In this document: piece after piece, positions 8,332-17,191 of the stretch
Layout: each line of letters begins with the position of its first letter
Position numbering within the stretch: the first letter of the stretch is position 1
Origin: Methylophaga sp. UBA3192
GTDB lineage: Bacteria; Pseudomonadota; Gammaproteobacteria; Nitrosococcales; Methylophagaceae
Assembly (NCBI GenBank): GCA_002363955.1
Contig: DEXE01000006.1
Span: forward strand, 763,832-827,265
Direction of reading: 5' to 3'
DNA: 63,434 bases
Translations under genes and position numbers: made by a program
Notes under the pieces: model-generated
Database searches by the model: none
Told to the model about the DNA's origin: nothing
What the model saw: only the letters and a program-made list of their open reading frames with translations

Positions 8332-8907
8332 ATGTCGTTATTATCTCAACGTCAGCAACTGATCGTGGCTGCACTTCTGGCTTTATTAATGGTGATGACT
8401 CGCGGTCATCATTTTGCCGATATCAATGTTTTACCCAGCGCTTCCTGGGCCGTATTTATGCTCGCCGGGTTTTATCTGGCTTCCAAATTGTGGTTTCCAG
8501 TGTTTTTAGGCATGGCTGTCGTGTTGGATTTGATGTCGGTTTACATCGGTGGTGCCAGTAATTTTTGTGTTTCACCAGCGTATGGATTTTTATTACCCGC
8601 TTACGGCAGTTTATGGCTGGCAGGTCGCTGGTTCCAATCCAAATACCAATTTAACTGGACCGCATTGTTTACCCTTGCATTGACACTGGTTTCGGTGACT
8701 GCAATTGCCGGCTTGTTCAGTGGCGGTGGTTTTTACTGGTTTTCAGGTCGTTATATTGATCCCACCATGGCTGAGTATATGACCCGGTTTGTGCAGTCCT
8801 ATCCTGGTAACCTGAGTAAATTAAGCTTTTACATCGCTATTGCCGCGGTGATTCATATCAGCTTCCGTTTTGCCAATTTGAGCCAGCGCAGTAATCAGCT
8901 ACGTTAA
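8332..8907 (+). CDS. btuM: Cobalamin inner-membrane transporter, solitary S-component type
   Basis: A 191-residue protein with about six hydrophobic segments. N-terminal features (TRGHHFAD, LPSASWAVFMLAGFYL, VVLDLMSVYIGG) and the loop NFCVSPAYGFLLPAYG fit BtuM. Cys79 lies where the BtuM family has a conserved cysteine that, in the characterised Thiobacillus protein, binds cobalt and supports removal of the upper ligand. BtuM proteins resemble ECF S-components but work without an encoded ECF module; none is found in this window, nor any btuCDF. The gene is first in the operon, directly under a cobalamin riboswitch, with GGAGA seven bases before its ATG. Its stop codon overlaps the start of cobB by one base (TAATG). 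Confidence 0.88.
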   Translation: MSLLSQRQQLIVAALLALLMVMTRGHHFADINVLPSASWAVFMLAGFYLASKLWFPVFLGMAVVLDLMSVYIGGASNFCVSPAYGFLLPAYGSLWLAGRWFQSKYQFNWTALFTLALTLVSVTAIAGLFSGGGFYWFSGRYIDPTMAEYMTRFVQSYPGNLSKLSFYIAIAAVIHISFRFANLSQRSNQLR

Positions 8908-10199
8908 TGTCAAAGCAGCCGCAAACCTGCGCTGCGCTGATTATTGCTGCCCCCGCCTCAGGTCAAGGTAAAACAACCGTTACCGCGACCTTGGCGTGGC
9001 ATTATCGACGTCAGGGTAAACAGGTCCGAATTTTCAAAGTGGGTCCAGACTTTCTGGACCCAATGATCCTGTCTTTTGCCTCCGGCCATCCGGTTTATCA
9101 AGTTGATTTATGGATGGTCGGTGAAACTCACTCCAGACAACTTATCGCTGAAGCCGCCCAACAGGCAGATATCATTCTGATTGAAGGGGTGATGGGCTTG
9201 TTTGATGGCGCGCCATCAACGGCCGACCTTGCCGCCACGCTGAGTATTCCTGTATTAGCCGTGATCGATGCCAGTGCCATGGCACAAACGTTTGCTGCTT
9301 TAGCATTTGGCCTGGCCAACTTTCGTCAGGATGTTCAACTGGCAGGCGTGTTAGCGAACCGTGTCGGTAGCAGCAAACATGCTGAAATGCTCACCCCCCA
9401 TTTACCTGAAGATTTACCCTGCCTGGCAACCATGCCTCGCCAAGTCGAGAGCCTGCCGAGTCGCTATCTTGGTCTGGTTCAGGCTGATGAAATAAATGGT
9501 TTAGCAGAACGTCTGGACAAACTGGCCGATAGCCTCGCGTTTAACCCTGCTTTTGTTTTACCTGAATACCCTATTCACAACGAACCAGCTGAGGATCTGC
9601 CTTTATTATTAAAAGGTATCCGCATTGGTGTAGCCAAAGATGCCGCATTTGCCTTTATCTATCAGGCTAATTTGGATTGTTTAACCGCTATGGGTGTTGA
9701 GCTGGTGTTTTTTTCACCGTTACAAGATGCAGCACTCCCAGAAGTAGACAGTCTGTATCTGCCCGGCGGCTATCCTGAACTGCATCTGGAGACTCTCAGC
9801 CAGAATCTGCCAATGCGTCAGGCAATCTTTGCGCATATTAACGCCAACAAACCGGTTCTCGCAGAATGTGGCGGCATGCTTTATCTCTGTAAGACATTAA
9901 CCGATAAGCATGGTAATCAGGCTGAAATGTGTGGCGTGCTGGCAGCCGATGCCAAATTGCAGGCCAGACTGACAGCCTTGGCTTTACAACAAGTCACTCT
10001 TGATAATCACACCTTACGTGGGCATACCTATCACCATTCCTTGCTGGAAAACCAACTCGACGCTATTGCTTATGCTGAATCCCCTAATGACAACAAAGTC
10101 AGTGAAGCCGTATTTCAGCAACTACGCCTGACCGCCAGTTATATCCACTTTTACTTTCCGTCAGCCCCTGAACTAATCGCCCGCTGGTTTACCCCATGA
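8907..10199 (+). CDS. cobB: Cobyrinate a,c-diamide synthase
   Basis: A 430-residue ATP- and glutamine-dependent amidotransferase that amidates the a and c side chains of cobyrinate. The N-terminal P-loop domain has APASGQGKTT and the substrate-region motif FKVGPDFLDP; the C-terminal class I glutaminase domain has the nucleophile in LAECGGMLYL (about residue 316) and GHTYHHS near the end. Also called CbiA; the name cobB follows pseudomonad use. Its substrate arises only from a full corrin-ring pathway or from salvaged cobyrinate, and no ring genes are in this window. It overlaps btuM by one base and bluB by four. Confidence 0.93.
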   Translation: MSKQPQTCAALIIAAPASGQGKTTVTATLAWHYRRQGKQVRIFKVGPDFLDPMILSFASGHPVYQVDLWMVGETHSRQLIAEAAQQADIILIEGVMGLFDGAPSTADLAATLSIPVLAVIDASAMAQTFAALAFGLANFRQDVQLAGVLANRVGSSKHAEMLTPHLPEDLPCLATMPRQVESLPSRYLGLVQADEINGLAERLDKLADSLAFNPAFVLPEYPIHNEPAEDLPLLLKGIRIGVAKDAAFAFIYQANLDCLTAMGVELVFFSPLQDAALPEVDSLYLPGGYPELHLETLSQNLPMRQAIFAHINANKPVLAECGGMLYLCKTLTDKHGNQAEMCGVLAADAKLQARLTALALQQVTLDNHTLRGHTYHHSLLENQLDAIAYAESPNDNKVSEAVFQQLRLTASYIHFYFPSAPELIARWFTP

Positions 10200-10858
10200 G
10201 TCTGGATAAATACCGTTTTAATGACCAGGATCGTGAGGCGGTTTATCGCGCCATTGGTGAGCGTCGGGATATACGGCATTTTATTGCTGAGCCCATCGAT
10301 CAGGATATTCTGCAGCGATTATTTCACGCCGCCTGGCAGGCTCCAAGCGTAGGGCTGATGCAGCCTTGGCGGATGATTCGGATTACCGATACCGGCATCC
10401 GCAACGCTATCCATCAAATCGTTGAAAACGAAAGAGTTCTGACTGCCAGGGCACTGGGTGAACGCGAAACGGAATTTCTGCAGCTGAAAGTCGAAGGCAT
10501 CAAGGAGTGCGCCGAAGTGCTGGTTATTTCGTTGATGGATAAACGTGAGTCGCATATTTTTGGTCGGCGTACCCTGCCGGAAATGGATCTGGCATCGGTA
10601 TCATGTGCCATTCAGAATATGTGGCTGGCTGCCCGTGCCGAAGGTTTGGGGATGGGCTGGGTATCCTTGTTTGATCCCGACCAACTCTCTGAGTTACTGG
10701 CTATTCCTGAAGGTGCCTGCCCGGTCGCCATTCTTTGTTTGGGTCATGTCGATAAGTTTTACCAACAACCCATGCTGGAACAGGAAAATTGGCGACAACG
10801 TCAACCTTTGGATGAGCTGATTTTTGAAAACTGCTGGCCAGTCAGAACCAAATCATGA
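10196..10858 (+). CDS. bluB: 5,6-dimethylbenzimidazole synthase
   Basis: A 220-residue flavin-destructase of the nitroreductase fold that converts FMNH2 and oxygen into the lower ligand of B12. Typical BluB features are ERRDIRHFIAEPID near the N terminus, the AAWQAPSVGLMQPW segment, and the region GRRTLPEMDLASVSCAIQNMW, which keeps the acidic residue and following serine expected for BluB. The reaction needs oxygen, so the host makes its own DMB aerobically. ATGA overlap with cobB upstream and with cbiB downstream. Confidence 0.92.
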   Translation: MSLDKYRFNDQDREAVYRAIGERRDIRHFIAEPIDQDILQRLFHAAWQAPSVGLMQPWRMIRITDTGIRNAIHQIVENERVLTARALGERETEFLQLKVEGIKECAEVLVISLMDKRESHIFGRRTLPEMDLASVSCAIQNMWLAARAEGLGMGWVSLFDPDQLSELLAIPEGACPVAILCLGHVDKFYQQPMLEQENWRQRQPLDELIFENCWPVRTKS

Positions 10859-11763
10859 CGTTTATTATGATGCTGTCTGCTTTGATTCTGGACTGGTTTT
10901 TTGGTGAACCCAAACGCCTGCATCCTTTGGTGGGCTTTGGTACGCTGGCAAACAAACTGGAATCCCGTTTTAACCAGAACCACCACAGCACTTCCAGACA
11001 ATTTATTCTCGGCCTGTTGGCTTTGCTGCTTTGCGTTCTGCCCTTTGCCGTTATCAGTTTTTTCATTAGCCAGTTTGCTGTCTGGGGAACGCTATTTTCT
11101 ATCCTGGTATTAACTTTATGCATCGGTCACCGCAGCCTGTTTGATCACGCAAAACCTATTCTGCATGCCATGCAGCAAGGTGATATTGAACAGGCCAAAA
11201 CGCTGACCAGTCGTATTGTCAGTCGTGACAAAGAACATATTGATGTCAACAAAGCCACCATTGAATCGGTACTGGAAAATGGCAATGATGCGGTTTTTGC
11301 CACCCTGTTCTGGTTTGCCATCGGCGGTGCTGCAGGTGCAGTCACTTATCGACTCGTCAATACCCTGGATGCCATGTGGGGCTACAGAACGCCGCGCTAT
11401 CTCTATTTCGGTAAAGCGGCAGCACGACTTGATGATGTTTTAAATTATATTCCCGCCAGACTTACCGCGTTGAGCTATGCCTTGCTTGGCAATAGCCGCA
11501 AAGCCTTTATTTGTTGGCGGCAGCAGGCATCCAAATGGGATAGTCCAAATGCCGGTCCGGTAATGGCCAGCGGCGCAGGCGCTTTGGATATTCAACTCGG
11601 CGGAGCTGCCTGCTACCACGGCGAGTGGCATCAACGCCCCCATCTGGGGACATCAAATCCGGCTGAAGCAAAGGATATTCAACGTGCACTTTGTCTGGTG
11701 TTTTTCAGCGTGGGGTTATGGCTGATGGTGACAGGTATTATCGTAGGAATTCACCATGCTTAA
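10855..11763 (+). CDS. cbiB: Adenosylcobinamide-phosphate synthase
   Basis: A 302-residue integral membrane enzyme attaching (R)-1-amino-2-propanol phosphate to adenosylcobyric acid. Recognisable parts are LILDWFFGEPKRLHPLVGFG at the start, SRIVSRDKEHIDVNKATIES, FWFAIGGAAGAVTYRLVNTLDAMWGYR (written here in pieces, residues about 146-175), DDVLNYIPARLTAL and the C-terminal NAGPVMASGAGAL. Several hydrophobic helices are present. In pseudomonad naming it is CobD, which should not be confused with the next gene. It overlaps that gene by eight bases. Confidence 0.93.
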   Translation: MTFIMMLSALILDWFFGEPKRLHPLVGFGTLANKLESRFNQNHHSTSRQFILGLLALLLCVLPFAVISFFISQFAVWGTLFSILVLTLCIGHRSLFDHAKPILHAMQQGDIEQAKTLTSRIVSRDKEHIDVNKATIESVLENGNDAVFATLFWFAIGGAAGAVTYRLVNTLDAMWGYRTPRYLYFGKAAARLDDVLNYIPARLTALSYALLGNSRKAFICWRQQASKWDSPNAGPVMASGAGALDIQLGGAACYHGEWHQRPHLGTSNPAEAKDIQRALCLVFFSVGLWLMVTGIIVGIHHA

Positions 11764-12745
11764 TCATGGCGGCCGCATTCAGGCTAATTCAAAACAATAT
11801 GGCATTCCGGTCAATGATTGGCTGGATCTTTCGACCGGCATTAATCCTCATGGCTGGCCGGTTCCTGAATTTATTCCAACAACACTCTGGCAACGACTGC
11901 CCGAAGCTGAAGATGACCTGATTGAAAAAGCCAAAGCCTATTATCAATGTGAACATATTTTGCCAATGGCTGGCTCTCAGTCTGCCATACAGTTACTTCC
12001 CCGGATGCGGCCCGCTTGTCGGGTTGCCATATTGTCCCCGGCTTATCAAGAATATCGCTATTGCTGGCAACAGGCTGGCCATGCAGTATCTGAGTTGGAG
12101 AGCTTTGAACTGGATCAGCTGATTGATCACTTTGATGTAGTCATTGTGGTTCATCCCAATAATCCCACAGGTGAAACCTTCAGCTCAGACTGTTTATTAA
12201 ATTGGTATCAGCGTTTGCAGAAACGTGGTGGCTGGCTGATAGTTGATGAAGCATTTATCGATATTGCGCCCGCGCATAGTCTGGCTTCGCTTCCAGTGAT
12301 GAATGGCCTGATTATCTTGCGTTCACTTGGCAAGTTTTTTGGCCTGGCGGGCCTCAGAGTCGGCTTTGTGATCACCCATCCAGTCGTGCTCAATCAACTT
12401 ACAGAAAAGTCCGGTCCCTGGCCTATTGCCTCAGTTTCACGATGGATAGCCAGCCAGGCACTGGCCGATACCGATTGGCAAAAACAATCACGTCAATATC
12501 TGCCACAATATGCTCAGCGCCTGTTTGATTTGCTTACTGAATATGATCTTAAGCCAACAGGTGGTTGCGGATTGTTTCAATGGATAAAAACTGACAAGGC
12601 CTCACATATTCATCAGCAGTTGGCTCAACAAGGGATTTTATGCAGATTATTTGATGCACCCGCCGCTTTACGCTTTGGTTTGCCCGCTTCGGAACATGAA
12701 TGGTTACGACTGGAAACCGCCTTGCAAAAAGTTGTGCCGTCATGA
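11756..12745 (+). CDS. cobD: L-threonine-O-3-phosphate decarboxylase
   Basis: A 329-residue class I aminotransferase-fold PLP enzyme giving aminopropanol phosphate, the linker used by CbiB. It begins NHGGRIQANSKQYGIP and has WLDLSTGINP, both typical of the family, with the HPNNPTG cofactor motif, VDEAFIDI, and the PLP lysine in RSLGKFFGLAG. The start has a good ribosome site (TAGGA, seven bases away) inside the cbiB end. Pseudomonads call this protein CobC. Downstream cobQ starts on its stop codon. Confidence 0.92.
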   Translation: MLNHGGRIQANSKQYGIPVNDWLDLSTGINPHGWPVPEFIPTTLWQRLPEAEDDLIEKAKAYYQCEHILPMAGSQSAIQLLPRMRPACRVAILSPAYQEYRYCWQQAGHAVSELESFELDQLIDHFDVVIVVHPNNPTGETFSSDCLLNWYQRLQKRGGWLIVDEAFIDIAPAHSLASLPVMNGLIILRSLGKFFGLAGLRVGFVITHPVVLNQLTEKSGPWPIASVSRWIASQALADTDWQKQSRQYLPQYAQRLFDLLTEYDLKPTGGCGLFQWIKTDKASHIHQQLAQQGILCRLFDAPAALRFGLPASEHEWLRLETALQKVVPS

Positions 12746-14208
12746 TGTGCAAAACGCTTATGGTTCAGGGAACGACCTCTGATGCGGGTAAAAGTACCTT
12801 GGTTACCGCCCTGTGTCGCTGGCTGGTGAATCAAGGTTATTCTGTCGCGCCATTTAAGCCCCAGAATATGGCTTTAAATAGTGCTGTGACCGCTGAAGGT
12901 GGTGAAGTCGGGCGAGCTCAGGCGGTTCAAGCACAAGCCTGTAATCTGCCGCCACATACGGATATGAATCCGGTTTTATTGAAACCAAACAGTGACACGG
13001 GGGCTCAGGTAATTATCCATGGTAAAGCCATCGCCAATATGGACGCTCGGTTTTATCATGACTATAAACAAACTGCGATGGCGGCAGTACTTGAGTCTCA
13101 TCAACGGCTGATTGATCAATATGATGTGGTAATGGTAGAAGGTGCCGGCTCACCAGCAGAGATCAATTTGCGTGATCGGGATATTGCCAATATGGGTTTT
13201 GCCGAAGCGGTGGATTGTCCGGTGATATTAGTCGCCGATATCGATCGGGGCGGCGTATTTGCCCATTTGGTAGGCACGTTAGATCTGCTCTCTTCTACTG
13301 AACAACAACGGGTCAAAGGCTTTGTGATTAATCGTTTTCGCGGCGATATCAGCTTGTTGCAGTCTGGTCTCGACTGGCTGGAACAACGCACCGGCAAACC
13401 CGTTTTAGGAGTGTTGCCCTATCTGCATGGCCTGCATCTGGAAGCCGAAGATGCCATTAATACTTCGCAGGTAGCAAAAGCTAAAAATGTGCTAAACGTT
13501 ATTGTGCCTGTACTTCCCCGCATCAGTAACCATACTGATCTGGATCCGTTACGACTTCACCCACAGGTAAATTTGCAGTTTATTGGCCCGGATTCCCCCA
13601 TTCCACCGGCTGATCTGATTATTCTGCCGGGCAGCAAACATGTCAGTGCTGATCTGCAATGGTTGGAACAGCAAGGTTGGCCCCAAGCGATTGATAAACA
13701 TCTGCGGTATGGCGGCAAGGTGCTCGGTATCTGTGGTGGCTTTCAAATGCTGGGGCAACAAATTGATGATCCACACGGTGTTGAAAGCACGGTCGGGACA
13801 TCTAAAAAAGGCCTGGGTTTATTGGATATGATCACCACTCTGCATGCTGAAAAACAACTTAGGCAAAGTCAGGGGCAGTTACTGTTAAATGCTGTTCCCA
13901 TCACTGGCTATGAAATCCATGCTGGTATCAGTGAAGGCAAAGCTTTGATGCGTCCCCTGTTACAGCTATCAAACGGCCCTGATGGGGCAATCAGCGAAGA
14001 TCAACAGATTATCGGCACCTATCTGCACGGCTTGTTTGAACAGCCAAAAAGCTGCGATGCCTTGCTGCAATGGGCCGGACTGAATAATGTCAGCAGCCCT
14101 GATTATCATACTTTGCGTGAAACAGATATTGAACGACTGGCCGAGATGATAGAACAGCATATGGATACCACAGAACTACTGACGATTTTAAAGGCAGAAA
14201 ATGGCTAA
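12742..14208 (+). CDS. cobQ: Adenosylcobyric acid synthase (glutamine-hydrolysing)
   Basis: I choose the ATG at 12742, which overlaps the cobD stop (ATGA) and gives 488 residues, the normal length; an upstream codon at 12700 would only lengthen the protein into cobD. The enzyme amidates side chains b, d, e and g. The N-terminal DTBS-like domain has VQGTTSDAGKSTLV and FKPQNMALNSAV; MVEGAGSPAEINL follows. The C-terminal glutaminase has LGICGGFQMLG with its nucleophile cysteine, GYEIHAG, and GTYLHGLFE carrying the catalytic histidine. It overlaps cobU by eight bases. Confidence 0.93.
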   Translation: MMCKTLMVQGTTSDAGKSTLVTALCRWLVNQGYSVAPFKPQNMALNSAVTAEGGEVGRAQAVQAQACNLPPHTDMNPVLLKPNSDTGAQVIIHGKAIANMDARFYHDYKQTAMAAVLESHQRLIDQYDVVMVEGAGSPAEINLRDRDIANMGFAEAVDCPVILVADIDRGGVFAHLVGTLDLLSSTEQQRVKGFVINRFRGDISLLQSGLDWLEQRTGKPVLGVLPYLHGLHLEAEDAINTSQVAKAKNVLNVIVPVLPRISNHTDLDPLRLHPQVNLQFIGPDSPIPPADLIILPGSKHVSADLQWLEQQGWPQAIDKHLRYGGKVLGICGGFQMLGQQIDDPHGVESTVGTSKKGLGLLDMITTLHAEKQLRQSQGQLLLNAVPITGYEIHAGISEGKALMRPLLQLSNGPDGAISEDQQIIGTYLHGLFEQPKSCDALLQWAGLNNVSSPDYHTLRETDIERLAEMIEQHMDTTELLTILKAENG

Positions 14209-14719
14209 AACCCTGATCCTAGGCGGTGTAAAATCCGGTAAAAGCCGACTGGCCGAACAACGCGCTACCAACAGCGAATTGCCCGTTTTATATGTTGCCA
14301 CGGCTCGTGCTGATGACAATGAAATGCAGCAACGTATCGTATTGCATCAACAGCAGCGTCCTGCTCACTGGACCACGATTGAAGTACCTTTGCATCTGGC
14401 CGCTGCTTTGCAACAACAGGACGCTGCCAATATATGCATTTTGGTGGATTGCCTGACGTTATGGCTGACTAATCTGTTATTGGCTGATGACGAAAAATTC
14501 ATTCGCGATGAAATCCAGCAATTACTGGATACCTTGCCAACATTACAAGCTGAAATCATTCTGGTCAGCAATGAAACCAGTATGGGCATCGTGCCAATGG
14601 GCGAGCTGACCCGGCGTTTCTGTGATGAAGCCGGCCGGTTACATCAGCAGCTTGCTGTAATGGTGGATAATGTCATCCTGACTGTGGCGGGACTGCCGCA
14701 TGCATTAAAAGGAAACTGA
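14201..14719 (+). CDS. cobU: Adenosylcobinamide kinase / adenosylcobinamide-phosphate guanylyltransferase
   Basis: A 172-residue bifunctional enzyme that phosphorylates adenosylcobinamide and then links GMP to it. It has the P-loop GGVKSGKSRLAEQ at residues about 7-19, YVATARADDNEMQQR, the RPAHWTTIE segment with the histidine that carries GMP in the Salmonella enzyme, VDCLTLWLTNL, and SNETSMGIVPMGELTRRFCD. All normal family landmarks are present. Pseudomonad name CobP. It starts inside the cobQ end and abuts cobT with no gap. Confidence 0.94.
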   Translation: MAKTLILGGVKSGKSRLAEQRATNSELPVLYVATARADDNEMQQRIVLHQQQRPAHWTTIEVPLHLAAALQQQDAANICILVDCLTLWLTNLLLADDEKFIRDEIQQLLDTLPTLQAEIILVSNETSMGIVPMGELTRRFCDEAGRLHQQLAVMVDNVILTVAGLPHALKGN

Positions 14720-15778
14720 ATGATCGATTTCAACCACTGGTTAACGTTGCCAGTCAAAGCCCTTGATACTGACTCTGCTGATCAAGCGCTGGTTCGACAA
14801 AGCCAGCTAACTAAACCTGCAGGATCATTAGGCCAGCTTGAACGGCTGGCTGTACAACTTGCTGCAATGCAAGGTGGTTCGCCGCAAGCGGAGCATGTGC
14901 ACATCACCGTCTATGCTGCCGATCACGGTGTCATGGCAGAGAATATTTCAGCCTACCCGCAATCAGTTACCGCTGCGATGATACGTAATTTCGCTTCAGG
15001 TGGCGCCGCTATCAGCGTCCTTGCGAAACACCTGCACGCCTCGCTGGATGTGATCAATGTTGGCACAGTCACAGAATTGGAAGAAATCAAAGGCGTACAG
15101 GATCAACGCATCGCCAATGGCACGGCCAATTTTCATCAGCAAGCTGCCATGACTGAAGCCGAATGCCAACAAGCCATGTTGATTGGTCAGCATAACGTGG
15201 AATGTTGTCAGCAAAACGGTACCCGGATTTATATTGCCGGCGATATGGGCATTGGCAACACGACAGCAGCCAGTGCCATGGCCTGTGCCTTACTGAATCT
15301 TCCCGCAAGCCAACTGGCAGGGCCAGGCACGGGGCTCAACGCAGAAGGCATCTCACATAAAGCCACTATCATTGAAGAATCCCTGGTTTTGCATAAAAAC
15401 CATCTGGATTCGCCGCTCGCTGTATTGCGCTATTTAGGCGGCTTTGAAATTGCCGCGATGGTAGGAAGTTATCTGCAATGTGCAAAATCCGGTCTTCCTG
15501 TAATCATCGATGGTTTTATCAGCAGTGTCGCCGCTTTATGTGCAGAACAGATATGTCCGGAGAGTCGTCACTGGTTTCTGTTCAGTCACCATAGCGCCGA
15601 ACCAGGGCATGGTGCCATCTTACAGGCGATAGATGCTCAGCCTTTAGTCAACTTTAATATGCGTCTGGGGGAAGCCAGTGGCGCAGCTGTAGCCATTCCT
15701 TTATTAAGAATGGCCTGTGCCCTCCACAATCAAATGGCGACTTTTGAAGAGGCGGCGATTGCCGGGGCCATTAGCTGA
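14720..15778 (+). CDS. cobT: Nicotinate-nucleotide--dimethylbenzimidazole phosphoribosyltransferase
   Basis: A 352-residue enzyme activating DMB to alpha-ribazole phosphate. It shows TKPAGSLGQLERLA, VYAADHGVMAENISAYPQ, FASGGAAISVLAKH, the phosphate-binding GDMGIGNTTAASA and GPGTGL, and, near the C terminus, NMRLGEASGAAVAIPLL with the catalytic glutamate. It begins right after the cobU stop, with GGAAAC as ribosome site, and its stop overlaps cobS. It works with BluB in the same operon to supply the complete lower-ligand nucleotide. Confidence 0.95.
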   Translation: MIDFNHWLTLPVKALDTDSADQALVRQSQLTKPAGSLGQLERLAVQLAAMQGGSPQAEHVHITVYAADHGVMAENISAYPQSVTAAMIRNFASGGAAISVLAKHLHASLDVINVGTVTELEEIKGVQDQRIANGTANFHQQAAMTEAECQQAMLIGQHNVECCQQNGTRIYIAGDMGIGNTTAASAMACALLNLPASQLAGPGTGLNAEGISHKATIIEESLVLHKNHLDSPLAVLRYLGGFEIAAMVGSYLQCAKSGLPVIIDGFISSVAALCAEQICPESRHWFLFSHHSAEPGHGAILQAIDAQPLVNFNMRLGEASGAAVAIPLLRMACALHNQMATFEEAAIAGAIS

Positions 15779-16500
15779 TGCGATCTTTTCTGATAGCGCT
15801 GCAGTTTTTAACGATCCTGCCCATCAAATTGCAGGGTGAATTTGCTGAACAGGATATTGGCCGCTCCTTATTGTCTTATCCATTGGTTGGCTTGCTAATC
15901 GGTATTGTTTTAAGCCTTTTAGGCTGGAGTCTGGCCTCTCAAATACCAATGGTCTCTGCTATTTTGGTGTTAGCTGTCTGGGTAACTTTTACTGGTGCAT
16001 TACATCTGGATGGATTAGCTGACAGTGCTGATGCCTGGTTGGGTGGTATTGGCGATAAGGCCAGAACCCTCAGCATTATGAAAGACCCTGCAGCCGGTCC
16101 TGTTGCGGTGGTGACAATCGTATTAGTGCTGTTGATTAAGTTTGTCATGCTGACTGTTTTACTCGCCGAACAGAACTGGTGGGCATTAATCTGGTCTGTG
16201 ATACTGGCCCGCACCGCTTTACCGTTATTGTTTTTAACCACGGACTATGTGCGTCCTCACGGTTTGGGCAGTATTCTCAAACAACAGCAATCAGCACTGC
16301 ACACACGCCGATTAATACTTGCCGTGGCTGTAGTAGCTTTGTTCAGTATCGGCCTGTTTGCCCTGTTGTTTGGCTTAATCGTTTTTTTATTGCTGCGCTA
16401 TTTGATGGAACGGCGATTAAATGGCTTCACTGGTGATACGGCGGGTGCCATGGTGGAACTGCTTGAAGCGGCATTACTGATATTTTTTGTTTTATTTTAG
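15778..16500 (+). CDS. cobS: Adenosylcobinamide-GDP ribazoletransferase (cobalamin synthase)
   Basis: A 240-residue integral membrane enzyme joining AdoCbi-GDP and alpha-ribazole (phosphate). Family motifs are ALQFLTILPI at the N terminus, SYPLVGLLIG, the acidic active-site stretch TGALHLDGLADSADAW, MKDPAAGPVAV, and GDTAGAMVELLEA near the C terminus. Multiple hydrophobic helices. It overlaps cobT by one base (TGATG). No alpha-ribazole phosphatase gene lies between cobT and cobS, where some relatives carry one. Confidence 0.94.
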   Translation: MRSFLIALQFLTILPIKLQGEFAEQDIGRSLLSYPLVGLLIGIVLSLLGWSLASQIPMVSAILVLAVWVTFTGALHLDGLADSADAWLGGIGDKARTLSIMKDPAAGPVAVVTIVLVLLIKFVMLTVLLAEQNWWALIWSVILARTALPLLFLTTDYVRPHGLGSILKQQQSALHTRRLILAVAVVALFSIGLFALLFGLIVFLLLRYLMERRLNGFTGDTAGAMVELLEAALLIFFVLF

Positions 16501-16507
16501 GAAAATT

Positions 16508-17116
16508 ATGACTGATTCTGAGAAAAACCAACGCCATAAAGCTCGCATGCAACGTCACAAAGAAGTGGTCGATCAGAAGATCCAGAAAGCCAGCAGGGAT
16601 AAAGGACTATTGCTGTGTATAACTGGTAATGGCAAAGGCAAAAGCTCGTCGGGTTTTGGCATGATTGCGCGTGCATTGGGTCATGATATGAAAGTTGGGA
16701 TTGTGCAATTTATTAAGGGGGCGATGAGTACTGGCGAAGAAGCCTTTTATCGTCGTTTTCCTGAACAGGTCAGTTATCACGTTGTCGGTGATGGGTTTAC
16801 CTGGGATACCCAGAATCTGGAACAGGATAAAGCTTCTGCCGAAGCAGGTTGGGATATTGTTAAAACCCTGTTACAAGACGACAGCATTCATGTGATTCTG
16901 CTGGATGAACTGAATATTGTCCTGAAAATGAAATATCTGGATGCTGACAAAGTGCTGGCCGATATTGCGGCACGTCCAGTTATGCAACATGTGATTATTA
17001 CCGGTCGCGGCGCACCGGATAGCGTGATTGAAGCAGCTGATACTGTCAGCCGGATTGACGATGTCAAACATGCATTTCGTGATGGGGTTCGGGCACAAAA
17101 AGGCATAGAACTCTAA
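16508..17116 (+). CDS. cobO: Corrinoid adenosyltransferase (CobA/CobO/BtuR type)
   Basis: A 202-residue ATP:cob(I)alamin adenosyltransferase. I take the ATG at 16508, preceded by AGGAA, over an in-frame codon at 16487 that lies inside cobS. The N-terminal basic helix RHKARMQRHKEVVDQK is typical; the P-loop is ITGNGKGKSSSGFGM, followed by VGIVQFIKGA, the LLDELNIVLKM motif and VIITGRGAP. It adds the 5'-deoxyadenosyl ligand to corrinoids in synthesis and salvage. It is the last gene of the operon, whereas in several pseudomonads it is the first. Confidence 0.94.
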   Translation: MTDSEKNQRHKARMQRHKEVVDQKIQKASRDKGLLLCITGNGKGKSSSGFGMIARALGHDMKVGIVQFIKGAMSTGEEAFYRRFPEQVSYHVVGDGFTWDTQNLEQDKASAEAGWDIVKTLLQDDSIHVILLDELNIVLKMKYLDADKVLADIAARPVMQHVIITGRGAPDSVIEAADTVSRIDDVKHAFRDGVRAQKGIEL

Positions 17117-17182
17117 AGAATTTACGCTGGTTTTGGCGTGGATTTTGCTGTGTCATCAAACGGTAAAGTTACTCACAATTTC

Positions 17183-17191
17183 TGTGGATAA
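17183..17191 (-). promoter_or_regulatory. Consensus DnaA box
   Basis: tgtggataa is the exact complement of the DnaA box TTATCCACA. It lies in an AT-rich gap between two convergent genes. A single perfect box with one weaker neighbour is not an origin; it could be a titration site or chance. Confidence 0.45.

Noticed and set aside
17117..17145. acgc/gcgt hairpin right after cobO as a terminator
   Set aside because: Four-pair stem and no clean T-run; the 12-bp bidirectional stem at 17435 is the better terminator.
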